A stretch of 64,000 nucleotides of DNA. Origin: an uncultured Dehalococcoidia bacterium (lineage in GTDB: Bacteria; Chloroflexota; Dehalococcoidia; Lucifugimonadales; CATOSD01). A program made the position numbers and the translations under genes. A model generated the notes under the pieces. That model was not told where the DNA came from. It saw nothing but the letters and a program-made list of their open reading frames with translations, and made no database searches. This document shows positions 8,422-15,877 of this stretch, one piece after another (position 1 is the first letter of the stretch; every line of letters begins with the position of its first letter). The stretch is from contig CATOSD010000002.1 of assembly GCA_951812395.1 (NCBI GenBank), positions 1,106,442 through 1,170,441 of the forward strand. Reading direction: 5' to 3'.

Positions 8422-9114
8422 ATGGCCTTCCTGACGGCACGCAACCTCAACAAGACCTACCGGCTCAGCCGCCGCAACGTCGTCCACGCGCTGCGAGGTG
8501 TGGACGTGACGATCGAGGCCGGCGAGACGGTGGCGATCGCCGGGCCATCCGGGTCGGGCAAGAGTACCCTGATGCACATCCTCGGCCTCCTGCACCTGCC
8601 TGACAGGGGCTACGACCCGACCCCCATCCTGGTGTTCGACGGCGAGGACGTCACGGCGATGCCCGACAGGGACCGGACCCGGATGCGCGCCGAAAGGATC
8701 GGCTTCGTGTTCCAGGCCTTCAATCTCGTGCCGACTTTGACCGCGCTGGAGAACGTGGCTCTGCCCGCCGAGTACGCCGGCCAGAGTCGAAAAGCGGCGC
8801 GGGCCGCTGCTGAGGACGCGTTGGAGGTGATGGGGATAGCCGACCGGGCCGGCCATCGCCCCGTGGAGCTGTCCGGCGGCCAGCAACAGCGAGTGTCCAT
8901 CGCGCGGGCGCTGGTAAACGAGCCGGCGCTGCTGCTCGCGGACGAGCCCACCGGCAACCTCGACTCGCAGAACACCGCCGAGCTGCTAGAGCTGCTCCGC
9001 CGCTACAACGCCGAGAGAGGCCAGACAATGGTGCTGGTCACCCACGACCCGTTGGTGAGCGCGGCCTGCAGCCGAGTGCTGACTATGCGCGACGGCGTGA
9101 TTCTCGAGGAGTAG
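8422..9114 (+). CDS. MacB/LolD-type ABC transporter ATP-binding protein
   Basis: The product is 230 aa, normal for LolD-type ATPases. Walker A GPSGSGKST, Q-loop FQAFNLVPT, signature LSGGQQQR, Walker B LLLADEPTGNLD and the H-loop VLVTHD are all present. It powers the permease encoded just upstream. The substrate cannot be told from sequence. It is the last gene on the plus strand before a convergent minus-strand block. Confidence 0.92.
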   Translation: MAFLTARNLNKTYRLSRRNVVHALRGVDVTIEAGETVAIAGPSGSGKSTLMHILGLLHLPDRGYDPTPILVFDGEDVTAMPDRDRTRMRAERIGFVFQAFNLVPTLTALENVALPAEYAGQSRKAARAAAEDALEVMGIADRAGHRPVELSGGQQQRVSIARALVNEPALLLADEPTGNLDSQNTAELLELLRRYNAERGQTMVLVTHDPLVSAACSRVLTMRDGVILEE

Positions 9115-9130
9115 GCCGACAGCGGCTTGG

Positions 9131-9232
9131 CTACGCGCGGACGTACTTGACGATTCTGCGGCCGGTGCTGCCCTCGCCGGAGGTGGGTTGCACGAAGTAG
9201 ATGCTGCCCTGCGAGTCGCCCGCCGAGCCGTG
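9131..9232 (-). pseudogene. Duplicated 3' end of the NHL-repeat gene (102-bp repeat, copy A)
   Basis: These 102 bases match 9697-9798 with only three mismatches by eye. On the minus strand they encode the same C-terminal residues as the intact NHL gene (SIYFVQPTSGEGSTGRRIVKY then stop). Upstream, the frame continues for about a dozen residues (AWVRIAHWRHG) and then loses any similarity. It is therefore a leftover tail of a second NHL-type gene. The HEPN gene lies between the two copies. Confidence 0.8.
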
Positions 9233-9282
9233 GCGCCAGTGAGCAATGCGCACCCAGGCGTGGCTGGTTGTCGATTGCCGTC

Positions 9283-9666
9283 CTAAACCGCCGCCATCGC
9301 CTCGGCGTCCTGGATGTACTCGATAGTTTCCCGCACGTCGGCGATTATGTCCTCCGCCGGTTCCAGAATCCCGTCGTAGAAGCAAGCGCCGTGCAGGAAT
9401 GACTGACGGACGGCGTATTCCTTTCGCATGGGTTCTAGTGACGGGTCCTCCCGACGCAATGCCCGCAACATACGCATAGTCTGCCCCGATGTGCGAGGCT
9501 CCCGGCCGGTACGGGCAAGTATCAGCGCGTCGGTGGCCCGCTTGGTGGCGCACCATGCCTTCTCAGCGGCGTTTCGAAGCCGCCCCTGGTCGAGCATTTC
9601 CAGGGCGTCGTCGTACAGTCCCCTCGCGTCAGCGAACAGAACGTCTACTCGTTCAGTTTGAAGCAT
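9283..9666 (-). CDS. HEPN-domain protein (possible RNase)
   Basis: The product is 127 aa and all helical. NAAEKAWCATKRATDALI at about 32-49 is the typical first HEPN helix pair. RQSFLH at 87-92 fits the Rx4-6H active-site motif of HEPN ribonucleases. Such proteins often pair with MNT nucleotidyltransferases as toxin-antitoxin modules, but no MNT partner is adjacent, so it is an orphan. It is 30 bases downstream of the NHL gene stop and is flanked by two copies of a 102-bp direct repeat, as if a gene duplication or insertion had occurred here. Confidence 0.75.
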   Translation of the reverse strand: MLQTERVDVLFADARGLYDDALEMLDQGRLRNAAEKAWCATKRATDALILARTGREPRTSGQTMRMLRALRREDPSLEPMRKEYAVRQSFLHGACFYDGILEPAEDIIADVRETIEYIQDAEAMAAV

Positions 9667-9696
9667 GTGCCTTCGCTCCGCAAGCTCCTGCTGAAC

Positions 9697-9798
9697 CTAC
9701 GCCCGCACGTACTTGACGATTCTGCGGCCGGTGCTGCCCTCGCCGGAGGTGGGCTGCACGAAGTAGATGCTGCCCTGCGAGTCGCCCGCCGAGCCGTG
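9697..9798. repeat. 102-bp direct repeat, copy B (with 9131-9232)
   Basis: This is the 3' end of the intact NHL gene and is nearly identical to 9131-9232 (three differences by eye). The two copies are in the same orientation and bracket the HEPN gene. Confidence 0.9.
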
Positions 9799-10605
9799 AC
9801 ACGAGCGGTACTGCTCGCCTCCCCAGCGGGCCAGCCTTTCGCCGTCCAGCGTCAGGATGCTGAAGTAGCCGCCGTTGTGCTCGGGCACGAAGGCCGCGCC
9901 GTCCGAGTCTACCCAGATGGTGGCGGGTCCTATCAGCTCGGACTGCCACTCGTCCAAGTACTCGCCGTCCTGGCTGAAAGCCTGCACGCGGTCGTTCTCG
10001 CGGTCGGCCACCAGCACCCTGCCGCGGCTGTCGACGAACACGCCGTGCGGCAGCATGAACTGGCCCGGACCCGTGCCCGGCTCGCCCCACGACAGCGTGT
10101 GCTCGCCTTCCGCGGTGAAGCGATGTACGCGGCAGTTGGCGTAGCCGTCGGCCACGAATATGTCACCGGAAAGAGCTACCCCGACCCCGGCGGGCAGGTT
10201 GAACGGCTCGCCGCCGTGCGTGACCTGCTCGTGGAGCGAGCCGTACTCGCTGTTGTTGGCGCCGGTGTCGGAGCGGTGGCCCTGCTTGCCTATGGTGAGG
10301 AGCAGCTCGCCCTCCGGCGTGAACTTCATGATCTGGCAGTCGTTGCGCTCCACAATCCAGATATTGTCGTGCGGGTCGGCATAGATGGCGTGCGGGAACG
10401 GGAACTGGCCCTCTCCCCACGAGCTAAGGAAGTTGCCGTCGCGGTCGAACACGATGACCCTGTGCTCTCCGCGGTTGAAGCCGTACACCCTGTCCTGCGA
10501 GTCGATTGCCACCGCCGCCATGGGGGCGTCCCAGCCGTCCGGCAGCTTCGCCCAGTCTTCGATCACCTCGTACCTGTAGTCGCCGCTGCCTACGATGTTT
10601 GCCAT
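9697..10605 (-). CDS. NHL-repeat beta-propeller protein
   Basis: The product is 302 aa with NHL repeats such as RVYGFNRGEHRVIVFDRDGNFL, NIWIVERNDCQIMKFTPEGELL, DIFVADGYANCRVHRFTAEGEHTL and RVLVADRENDRVQAFSQDGEYL. This is a six-bladed propeller like those of peptidyl-alpha-hydroxyglycine lyase or gluconolactonase relatives. No signal peptide is seen. AAGGAAGGAG precedes the ATG. It follows the LLM oxidoreductase gene (64 bases) in a minus-strand run of metabolic genes. The reaction is not identifiable; a hydrolase or lyase role is a guess. Its last 102 bp are duplicated at 9131-9232. Confidence 0.8.
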   Translation of the reverse strand: MANIVGSGDYRYEVIEDWAKLPDGWDAPMAAVAIDSQDRVYGFNRGEHRVIVFDRDGNFLSSWGEGQFPFPHAIYADPHDNIWIVERNDCQIMKFTPEGELLLTIGKQGHRSDTGANNSEYGSLHEQVTHGGEPFNLPAGVGVALSGDIFVADGYANCRVHRFTAEGEHTLSWGEPGTGPGQFMLPHGVFVDSRGRVLVADRENDRVQAFSQDGEYLDEWQSELIGPATIWVDSDGAAFVPEHNGGYFSILTLDGERLARWGGEQYRSCHGSAGDSQGSIYFVQPTSGEGSTGRRIVKYVRA

Positions 10606-10668
10606 AGCCGGCTCCTTCCTTCTAGGTGACCTTCTTGTCCGTAGTTGATGAACCCAGCGCCAGGGTCC

Positions 10669-11724
10669 CTACCCCAGCAGCTCGGGTCGGCAGGCGCGTA
10701 TGGCCGCAAGCGTGGAGTCCACGCCGGGGCGGGCGGCTACTACCCTGACCATTGCGATGTCGAGGCCCTCGGCGAGCGCCCGGAAGTGGGCGGCGGCGCC
10801 GGCGGGCTTTCCGAAGTAGCCCACCTTGAGCAGGAGTTCGGCGGGAAACGCGTCCGCAACTTCCTCGCGTGCCGCACCGTTCGAGCGCATCTCGTCCAGC
10901 TCTCGGAGCGCGTCGGTGAAGCCCATGCGCTCGAAGTGCGCGCGGTATCCGAGCTGGCGCTGGCGCTCCGTTGGCACTCGGGCGCCGAGGGCGTAGTTCA
11001 TGGTGGAAAGCGCGAAGGCGCGACGTGCGGCATCCTCGTCGTCATCCACGCACACGCGGATGTACTCTGCCAGCTTGACCTCGGACGGGTCCCTGCCCGC
11101 CTTCCTGGCTCCGTCGTCGACGCGCTCGCGACTCCACGCCACGCGTTCGGAGTCGCACCAGTTGAGGCTGGCGCCGTCCGCCGCCTCGCCGGCAAGCTCC
11201 AGCATCCGCGGTCCCAGCGCGCCGAGGTAGACGGGCGTGTTCGGGGCGGGTCGTATGCCGAGGCGGCCGCCGCGCAGCGTTACCGTCTCTCCCTCATGTG
11301 TCACGCGCTCGCCGGCGACGAGGCCGCGGATGACGGTGAGGTAGTCCCGCATCATCTCCAGGGCCGAGACGCGGGCCATGCCGGTCTGCTGCCTGGCGCG
11401 GGGTTGGTACACGCCGCCCGCGCCGATGCCCATGTAGAACCGCCCGCCGGTTACCTGGCTCATCGTGCCTCCGCTCATCGCGAAAGCCATAGGCGAGCGC
11501 CACATCACGGGAGACACCGAGATGCCGGTGTGCAGGCCCTCCGGCACGACGTCGCGTGACGCCGACCAGCGATAGTTACACACCTGGAAGGAGTCCTGGC
11601 CGGTACCCTCCGGGGTCCAGATGCTGGTGTATCCCAGGCGCGCCGCCTCGCGCGACATCTCCATTTCGTCTTGGACCGACAGCCCCAGTGTGCCGTCGAG
11701 GCCTACGCCAAAATCCATTGTCAT
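10669..11724 (-). CDS. LLM-class flavin-dependent oxidoreductase
   Basis: The product is 351 aa with a luciferase-like monooxygenase TIM barrel: LGYTSIWTPEG near residue 30, GGRFYMGIGAGG near 130, and ALGPRMLELAGEAADG near 220. This class uses FMN or F420 to oxidise diverse organics. The pattern of residues is more like the F420-dependent subgroup, but the cofactor cannot be fixed by eye. It lies 18 bases downstream of a beta-hydroxyacid dehydrogenase gene and upstream of an NHL protein, suggesting a small catabolic operon. Confidence 0.85.
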   Translation of the reverse strand: MTMDFGVGLDGTLGLSVQDEMEMSREAARLGYTSIWTPEGTGQDSFQVCNYRWSASRDVVPEGLHTGISVSPVMWRSPMAFAMSGGTMSQVTGGRFYMGIGAGGVYQPRARQQTGMARVSALEMMRDYLTVIRGLVAGERVTHEGETVTLRGGRLGIRPAPNTPVYLGALGPRMLELAGEAADGASLNWCDSERVAWSRERVDDGARKAGRDPSEVKLAEYIRVCVDDDEDAARRAFALSTMNYALGARVPTERQRQLGYRAHFERMGFTDALRELDEMRSNGAAREEVADAFPAELLLKVGYFGKPAGAAAHFRALAEGLDIAMVRVVAARPGVDSTLAAIRACRPELLG

Positions 11725-11742
11725 GCTCCTAGTGGTGACTGA

Positions 11743-12639
11743 CTACTGGCCGCTGATCTTAGTGTTCGCCATGTCCTCGATGAAGTTGGCGATCGCTGAG
11801 TGGTCAAGATCGCCCTTGCCGTCGTTGACCAGCGAGCCGATCATCTGCTGCACCAGGCCGGTTACGGGCAGTGGGACGCCCAGTTCCTGGCCAGTGAGCA
11901 GGGCGTTCCGCAGGTCCTTCTGGTGAAGGTTGATGCGGAAGCCGGGCTGGAAGTCGCCCGCGATCATCATCGGCCCCTTGGCGTTCAGCACGGTGCTGCC
12001 GGCCAGGCCGCCCTTGATGGCGTCGAACACCACATTTGGATCGAGGCCGGCCTTCCTGGCCAATGTGAGCGCCTCGCCCACGGCCTCGATGTTGACGGCG
12101 ACGATGATCTGGTTGGCGAGCTTGGTGGTGTTGCCAGCGCCGTAGTCTCCGCACAGCACGATGCTCGTGCCCATGTGGCCGAGCAACTCGTAATGAGCGT
12201 CGAAGACGTCCTGTTTGCCACCCACCATGATTGCCAGCGTGCCGGCGATTGCGCCCGGCTCGCCGCCGCTTACCGGAGCGTCCAGGAAGCCGACGCCCTG
12301 CGCCTCGCAGGCGGCAGCGATCTTCTGGGAGCTGCCGGGCGCGATGGAGCTCATGTCGATGACCACCGAGCCGGCGGACGCGCCCTCGAGCACGCCGCCC
12401 TCGCCGAGAATGGCGGCCTCGGAGTGCGGCGAGTCCGGCACCATCGTTATGACGACGGGGGCATTCTCGGCGACCTCGCGGGCCGAAGAGGCGGCGGCCG
12501 CGCCCTCGGTGACCATCTCCTCGACTGCGGAGCCGACGATGTCGTACACCGTCAGCGAGTAGCCGGCCTTCAACAGGTTGCGGACCATGGGCCGGCCCAT
12601 GATGCCTAGTCCTACGAAACCAACGTCACCTTGTGGCAT
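11743..12639 (-). CDS. NAD(P)-dependent beta-hydroxyacid dehydrogenase (GarR/HIBADH family)
   Basis: The product is 298 aa. GFVGLGIMGRPMVRNLLKAG is the N-terminal dinucleotide-binding motif, DAPVSGGEPGAIAGTLAIMVGG the substrate-binding segment, and GAGNTTKLANQI carries the catalytic lysine. Members reduce tartronate semialdehyde or oxidise 3-hydroxyisobutyrate and related acids; the exact substrate is unresolved. It is probably the first gene of the minus-strand set with the LLM oxidoreductase, NHL protein and HEPN genes. AAAGGAAAG lies just upstream of the ATG. Confidence 0.87.
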   Translation of the reverse strand: MPQGDVGFVGLGIMGRPMVRNLLKAGYSLTVYDIVGSAVEEMVTEGAAAASSAREVAENAPVVITMVPDSPHSEAAILGEGGVLEGASAGSVVIDMSSIAPGSSQKIAAACEAQGVGFLDAPVSGGEPGAIAGTLAIMVGGKQDVFDAHYELLGHMGTSIVLCGDYGAGNTTKLANQIIVAVNIEAVGEALTLARKAGLDPNVVFDAIKGGLAGSTVLNAKGPMMIAGDFQPGFRINLHQKDLRNALLTGQELGVPLPVTGLVQQMIGSLVNDGKGDLDHSAIANFIEDMANTKISGQ

Positions 12640-12738
12640 GGTAGTGCTTTCCTTTCACTTCTGGATTCGAGTAGCGTTCCGTGCCGCCCATCAGCCAATC
12701 GTGGTTCTTCGAGGGCCGGGTGCTTCCTGAAAGCGCGG

Positions 12739-12993
12739 TTATCTGTACGCTTCCCGCCGATGCCGAAGGAACATCACTCTCACCAGCTGGGCGGGGTCAT
12801 CTACCTCGTAAATCACCCGAAACGTTCCGATTCGGACACGCCAGTCACTGTTGGTACCCGATATCTTGCGGCATCCACGAGGTCGAGGGTTCTCCGCAAG
12901 GCCCCTGATTGTTTCTACAACCCTGCCGTACTGCTCTGGGCTCAATCTCCTCAGAGATCGCCGTGCGGTGCGCTCGAGAAGGACCTCATACAC
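12739..12993 (-). CDS. RelE/ParE-family toxin
   Basis: The product is 84 aa from a GTG at 12993 (VYEVLLERTARRSLRRL). The motifs GLAENPRPRGCRKISG, DWRVRIGTFRVIYEVDD and the basic C-terminus RHRREAYR are classic for RelE/ParE-type mRNA interferases. The ORF track starts further upstream, inside the antitoxin. I moved the start to the GTG that overlaps the antitoxin stop (GTGTATGA), which fits coupled translation. It forms a toxin-antitoxin pair with the gene just upstream. Confidence 0.87.
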   Translation of the reverse strand: MYEVLLERTARRSLRRLSPEQYGRVVETIRGLAENPRPRGCRKISGTNSDWRVRIGTFRVIYEVDDPAQLVRVMFLRHRREAYR

Positions 12994-13195
12994 CCGGGAC
13001 GTCTTCTTGCAAGAAGTGCTCGAGGCTTTGGAACTCCAGCGGCTTGCTCCGCATTTCACGTAGTGTCTGGAGGTCCTCGAAGTCCTCTAGTCTCTCCAGT
13101 ATCTCCATGTACTCCTGCAGGTCCAGGATCACTGCCGAAGGCTGTCCGTCCTGAAACACCACTTGTATTGGTCTTCGTCCCACTCTTCCCTCCAC
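12986..13195 (-). CDS. Phd/YefM-type antitoxin
   Basis: The product is 69 aa. RRPIQVVFQDGQPSAVILDLQEYMEILERLED resembles the beta-alpha core of Phd/YefM antitoxins, though the protein lacks an obvious long N-terminal DNA-binding segment. The acidic C-terminal half would wrap the toxin. It precedes and overlaps the RelE/ParE toxin gene by 8 bases, the usual gene order for type II modules. Autoregulation is likely from family knowledge, but no operator palindrome is clear upstream. Confidence 0.78.
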   Translation of the reverse strand: MEGRVGRRPIQVVFQDGQPSAVILDLQEYMEILERLEDFEDLQTLREMRSKPLEFQSLEHFLQEDVPGV

Positions 13196-13233
13196 ATCCG
13201 CGCTTAGTCTTTAGCGAGACGCAACAGCAAACC

Positions 13234-14166
13234 CTACCCCGCCGCGGCCATCACCTCAATGAGCTCGCGCACGGCGTCGGCGGAGTGCTGGAGTGCGGAG
13301 GCCTCGGCTGGCGTGAGCTGGAACTCGATGACCTGCTCCACACCGCCGGCGCCGAGCTTGACCGGAACGCCGACGTAGATTCCGTCTATGCCGTACTCTC
13401 CCTCCAGGTACGCGGTGCACGGCAGTATCTGCTTCTTGTCGAACAGGATGGACTCGACCATCTGAACGATAGCGGCGGACGGGGCGTAGTAGGCGCTGCC
13501 GCTCTTGAGCAGGTTCACAATCTCCGCGCCGCCGTCCTGGGTGCGCTTCACCAACGCGTCCACGCGCTCCGGCGGCAGCAGCTCGGACAGCGGCGTGCCC
13601 CCGACGGTGGTGCTGGCGGCGATGGGCACCATGGTGTCGCCGTGGCCGCCCAGCACAAACGTGGCCACCGCCTCGACCGAGACGCCAAGCTCCTGGGCGA
13701 TGAAGGTGCGGAATCGCGCGGTGTCCAGAATGCCGGCCATGCCGAACACGCGCTCCTTGGGCAGGCCGCTCACCTGGTAGGCGCGCTGCACCATGGCGTC
13801 GAGCGGGTTAGTCACGACGAGCAGCATGGCGTTCGGGGAATGCTCCACAACCTGCGTGACGACGCTGGTGATGATGTTCATGTTGGTCAGCAGCAGGTCG
13901 TCGCGGCTCATGCCGGGCCTGCGCGCCACGCCGGAGGTGATGACCACGATGTCCGATCCGGCGGTATCGACGTAGTCGTTTGTGCCGAGGATGGAGGCGT
14001 CCGTACCGAGGATGGGGCCGGCCTCCAGCATGTCGAGGGCCTTCCCCTGGGGAAGCCCCTCGACTATGTCGACCAGCACCACGTCGGCGTAGCCCTTGTC
14101 GTATATGCGTTGTGCGGCGGTCGCGCCGACGTTGCCGGCGCCTACCACTGTTACCTTGCTGCGCAT
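13234..14166 (-). CDS. mdh: Malate dehydrogenase (LDH-like type)
   Basis: The product is 310 aa from the ATG at 14166 ([18 protein letters not shown]). The track ORF adds 42 implausible residues. NAD binding is through [10 protein letters not shown], the substrate loop is [15 protein letters not shown] with the double-arginine pattern expected for malate rather than lactate, and the catalytic histidine lies in [10 protein letters not shown]. It interconverts malate and oxaloacetate in the TCA cycle. It follows the PHA-system and isocitrate-dehydrogenase-like genes on the minus strand, forming a central-carbon cluster. Citrate synthase is 40 kb away. Confidence 0.95.
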   Translation of the reverse strand: MRSKVTVVGAGNVGATAAQRIYDKGYADVVLVDIVEGLPQGKALDMLEAGPILGTDASILGTNDYVDTAGSDIVVITSGVARRPGMSRDDLLLTNMNIITSVVTQVVEHSPNAMLLVVTNPLDAMVQRAYQVSGLPKERVFGMAGILDTARFRTFIAQELGVSVEAVATFVLGGHGDTMVPIAASTTVGGTPLSELLPPERVDALVKRTQDGGAEIVNLLKSGSAYYAPSAAIVQMVESILFDKKQILPCTAYLEGEYGIDGIYVGVPVKLGAGGVEQVIEFQLTPAEASALQHSADAVRELIEVMAAAG

Positions 14167-14245
14167 GTCCGTTGCGTACTCCGATCTTTCAAGATTGGCG
14201 TCGTTAGCGTAGGGGCGGTCCGCGACCCGCCCGCCGAACGGCCGA

Positions 14246-14542
14246 TCAGGCCTCCAGGAAGTCGTCCAGTCCCTCTTCCAGCTTCTCCGCAACGAGCCCC
14301 TCGAAGGGCCGAAGCGCGAGCGGTATCGAGAGGTCGATCTCGTAGTCGGCGTCAGTTACTTCCAGGGTGCCCTTGAAGTTGAGGCCGCGGGCCCTGAACT
14401 CAAACTCCATCGTGTCGCCCGACCAAGTGCGGGTTACCCCGGATACCGTGTCATCGAAGCCCGACACGAACTCGTCGAAGCTTGACACGATCCTTTCGGC
14501 GGCCGCGTCCCGGGTCATGTTGTGTGCCCTGACTACCTTCAA
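14246..14542 (-). CDS. Polyhydroxyalkanoic acid system family protein
   Basis: The product is 98 aa. It matches the small PHA-system family (PF09650-like) in layout: an N-terminal helix with H/N-rich start [16 protein letters not shown], a central beta segment [24 protein letters not shown], then [25 protein letters not shown]. Proteins of this family sit near PHA granule genes in some bacteria, but their function is not firmly known, and no PHA synthase is in this window. It sits between the isocitrate-dehydrogenase-like gene and mdh on the same strand. Confidence 0.7.
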   Translation of the reverse strand: MKVVRAHNMTRDAAAERIVSSFDEFVSGFDDTVSGVTRTWSGDTMEFEFRARGLNFKGTLEVTDADYEIDLSIPLALRPFEGLVAEKLEEGLDDFLEA

Positions 14543-14578
14543 TGTCGAGCGCGTCCTCCCTCCTGGCTTGCTCCAGGC

Positions 14579-15787
14579 TTAGCCAACGGTTTCGACGTAC
14601 TCCTGCCACCTGTCCTCGACGGTCGGGTCTTCGACGGTGGACATGATGTACTGGCCGTATTCCTGGCTGGTCGCGCCAGTGTTGCGGCCGGTGGTGATGA
14701 CCTTGCGTTCGTACTGTCCGCAGATGTCCAGCGCCTTATGCAGCTTGCCGCCCAGGCCCTCGAAGCCGATGTGCTCCAGCATCATCGCGCCGGCGCGGAG
14801 CAGCGAGCTGGGGTCCGCGTACTGGGCCCTGCCCTCCTGCACCATGCGGGGCGCGCTGCCGTGGATAGCCTCGAACATCGCGTAGCGCTTGCCTACGTTG
14901 GCGCTTCCCGCGGTGCCGACGCCGCCCTGGATCTGGGCCGCCTCGTCGGTAAGGATGTCGCCGTAGAGGTTCGGCAGAGCCAGAACCTGGAAGTCCTTTT
15001 GGCGAGCGGGGTTAATGAGAGCGGCGGTCATGATGTCGATGTACCAGCCGTCCCAATCAATTCCGGGGTAGCGCTCGGACACCTTACGGGCGATGTCCAG
15101 GAACTTGCCGTCGGTGGTCTTGACGACGTTGGCCTTGGTGACGATGGTCACTTTGTCCCTGCCCGTGCGCTGTGCGTGCGCAAATGCCGCGTCGATGATG
15201 CGCTCGGAGCCCTGGCTGGTGATGACGCGGAAGTCGATGGCCAGATCGTCGGTGGCGTTCAGGCCCTGGCTGCCCACCGCGTACATGTCCTCGGTGTTCT
15301 CGCGGAAGAACGTCCAGTCCACGCCCTGGCTTGGTATGCGCACCGGGCGAACGTTAGCGAACAGGTCCAGCTCCTTGCGCATGGAAACGTTGGCGCTCTC
15401 GATGTTGGGCCAGCCGTCGCCCTGCTCCGGCGTGTGGGTAGGACCCTTCAGCGTGACGTGGCATTCCTTGATCTCGGCGAGGACGTCGTCCGGGATGGAC
15501 TGCAACTTCTCTGCCCGGTTCTCGATGGTCAGGCCGTCGATGACGCGGAACTCCACCTTGCCGGATGCTACTTCGTCTCGCAGCAGGTATGCCAACACGG
15601 CCTGTGTCTCCGCGCTGATGGAGGGTCCGATGCCGTCTCCGCCCAACATGCCGATGATGATGGGGCTGATGGAAGAGTAGTCGGTCCAGTCGCCCTCTTC
15701 CTTGAGCATTTCTACGCGCTCCAACTGTTGCTGGAGCACGGTGCCGAAATGCTCTTTGGCGGACTCGATAACCTGTTCGTATGCCAT
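14579..15787 (-). CDS. icd: Isocitrate/isopropylmalate dehydrogenase family protein, likely isocitrate dehydrogenase
   Basis: The product is 402 aa from ATG 15787, which has AAAGGAG ahead of it. Motifs include IIGMLGGDGIGP, the phosphate/substrate loop region LFANVRPVRIPSQG, FRENTEDMYAVGS, the conserved NLYGDILTDEAAQIQGGVGTAGSAN and AIHGSAP. FRENTEDMY is typical of decarboxylating beta-hydroxyacid dehydrogenases. Its place beside mdh argues for isocitrate dehydrogenase in the TCA cycle. An N-terminal helix of about 35 residues before the Rossmann-like core is somewhat longer than usual. Isopropylmalate or homoisocitrate activity cannot be excluded. Confidence 0.83.
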   Translation of the reverse strand: MAYEQVIESAKEHFGTVLQQQLERVEMLKEEGDWTDYSSISPIIIGMLGGDGIGPSISAETQAVLAYLLRDEVASGKVEFRVIDGLTIENRAEKLQSIPDDVLAEIKECHVTLKGPTHTPEQGDGWPNIESANVSMRKELDLFANVRPVRIPSQGVDWTFFRENTEDMYAVGSQGLNATDDLAIDFRVITSQGSERIIDAAFAHAQRTGRDKVTIVTKANVVKTTDGKFLDIARKVSERYPGIDWDGWYIDIMTAALINPARQKDFQVLALPNLYGDILTDEAAQIQGGVGTAGSANVGKRYAMFEAIHGSAPRMVQEGRAQYADPSSLLRAGAMMLEHIGFEGLGGKLHKALDICGQYERKVITTGRNTGATSQEYGQYIMSTVEDPTVEDRWQEYVETVG

Positions 15788-15877
15788 TGAGACTCCTTTC
15801 ACGTTTCTGGTCAGTCTACGCGATTCATGCTGGTCGGTCCGGCCTTGCGCTGCAGCCGCCCTCTTAGGGCCGAGTCG

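Noticed and set aside
12631-14376. 581-aa plus-strand ORF over the toxin-antitoxin and mdh region
   Set aside because: It runs antisense to mdh, whose NAD-binding and catalytic motifs are unmistakable; its residue composition is typical of a shadow frame.
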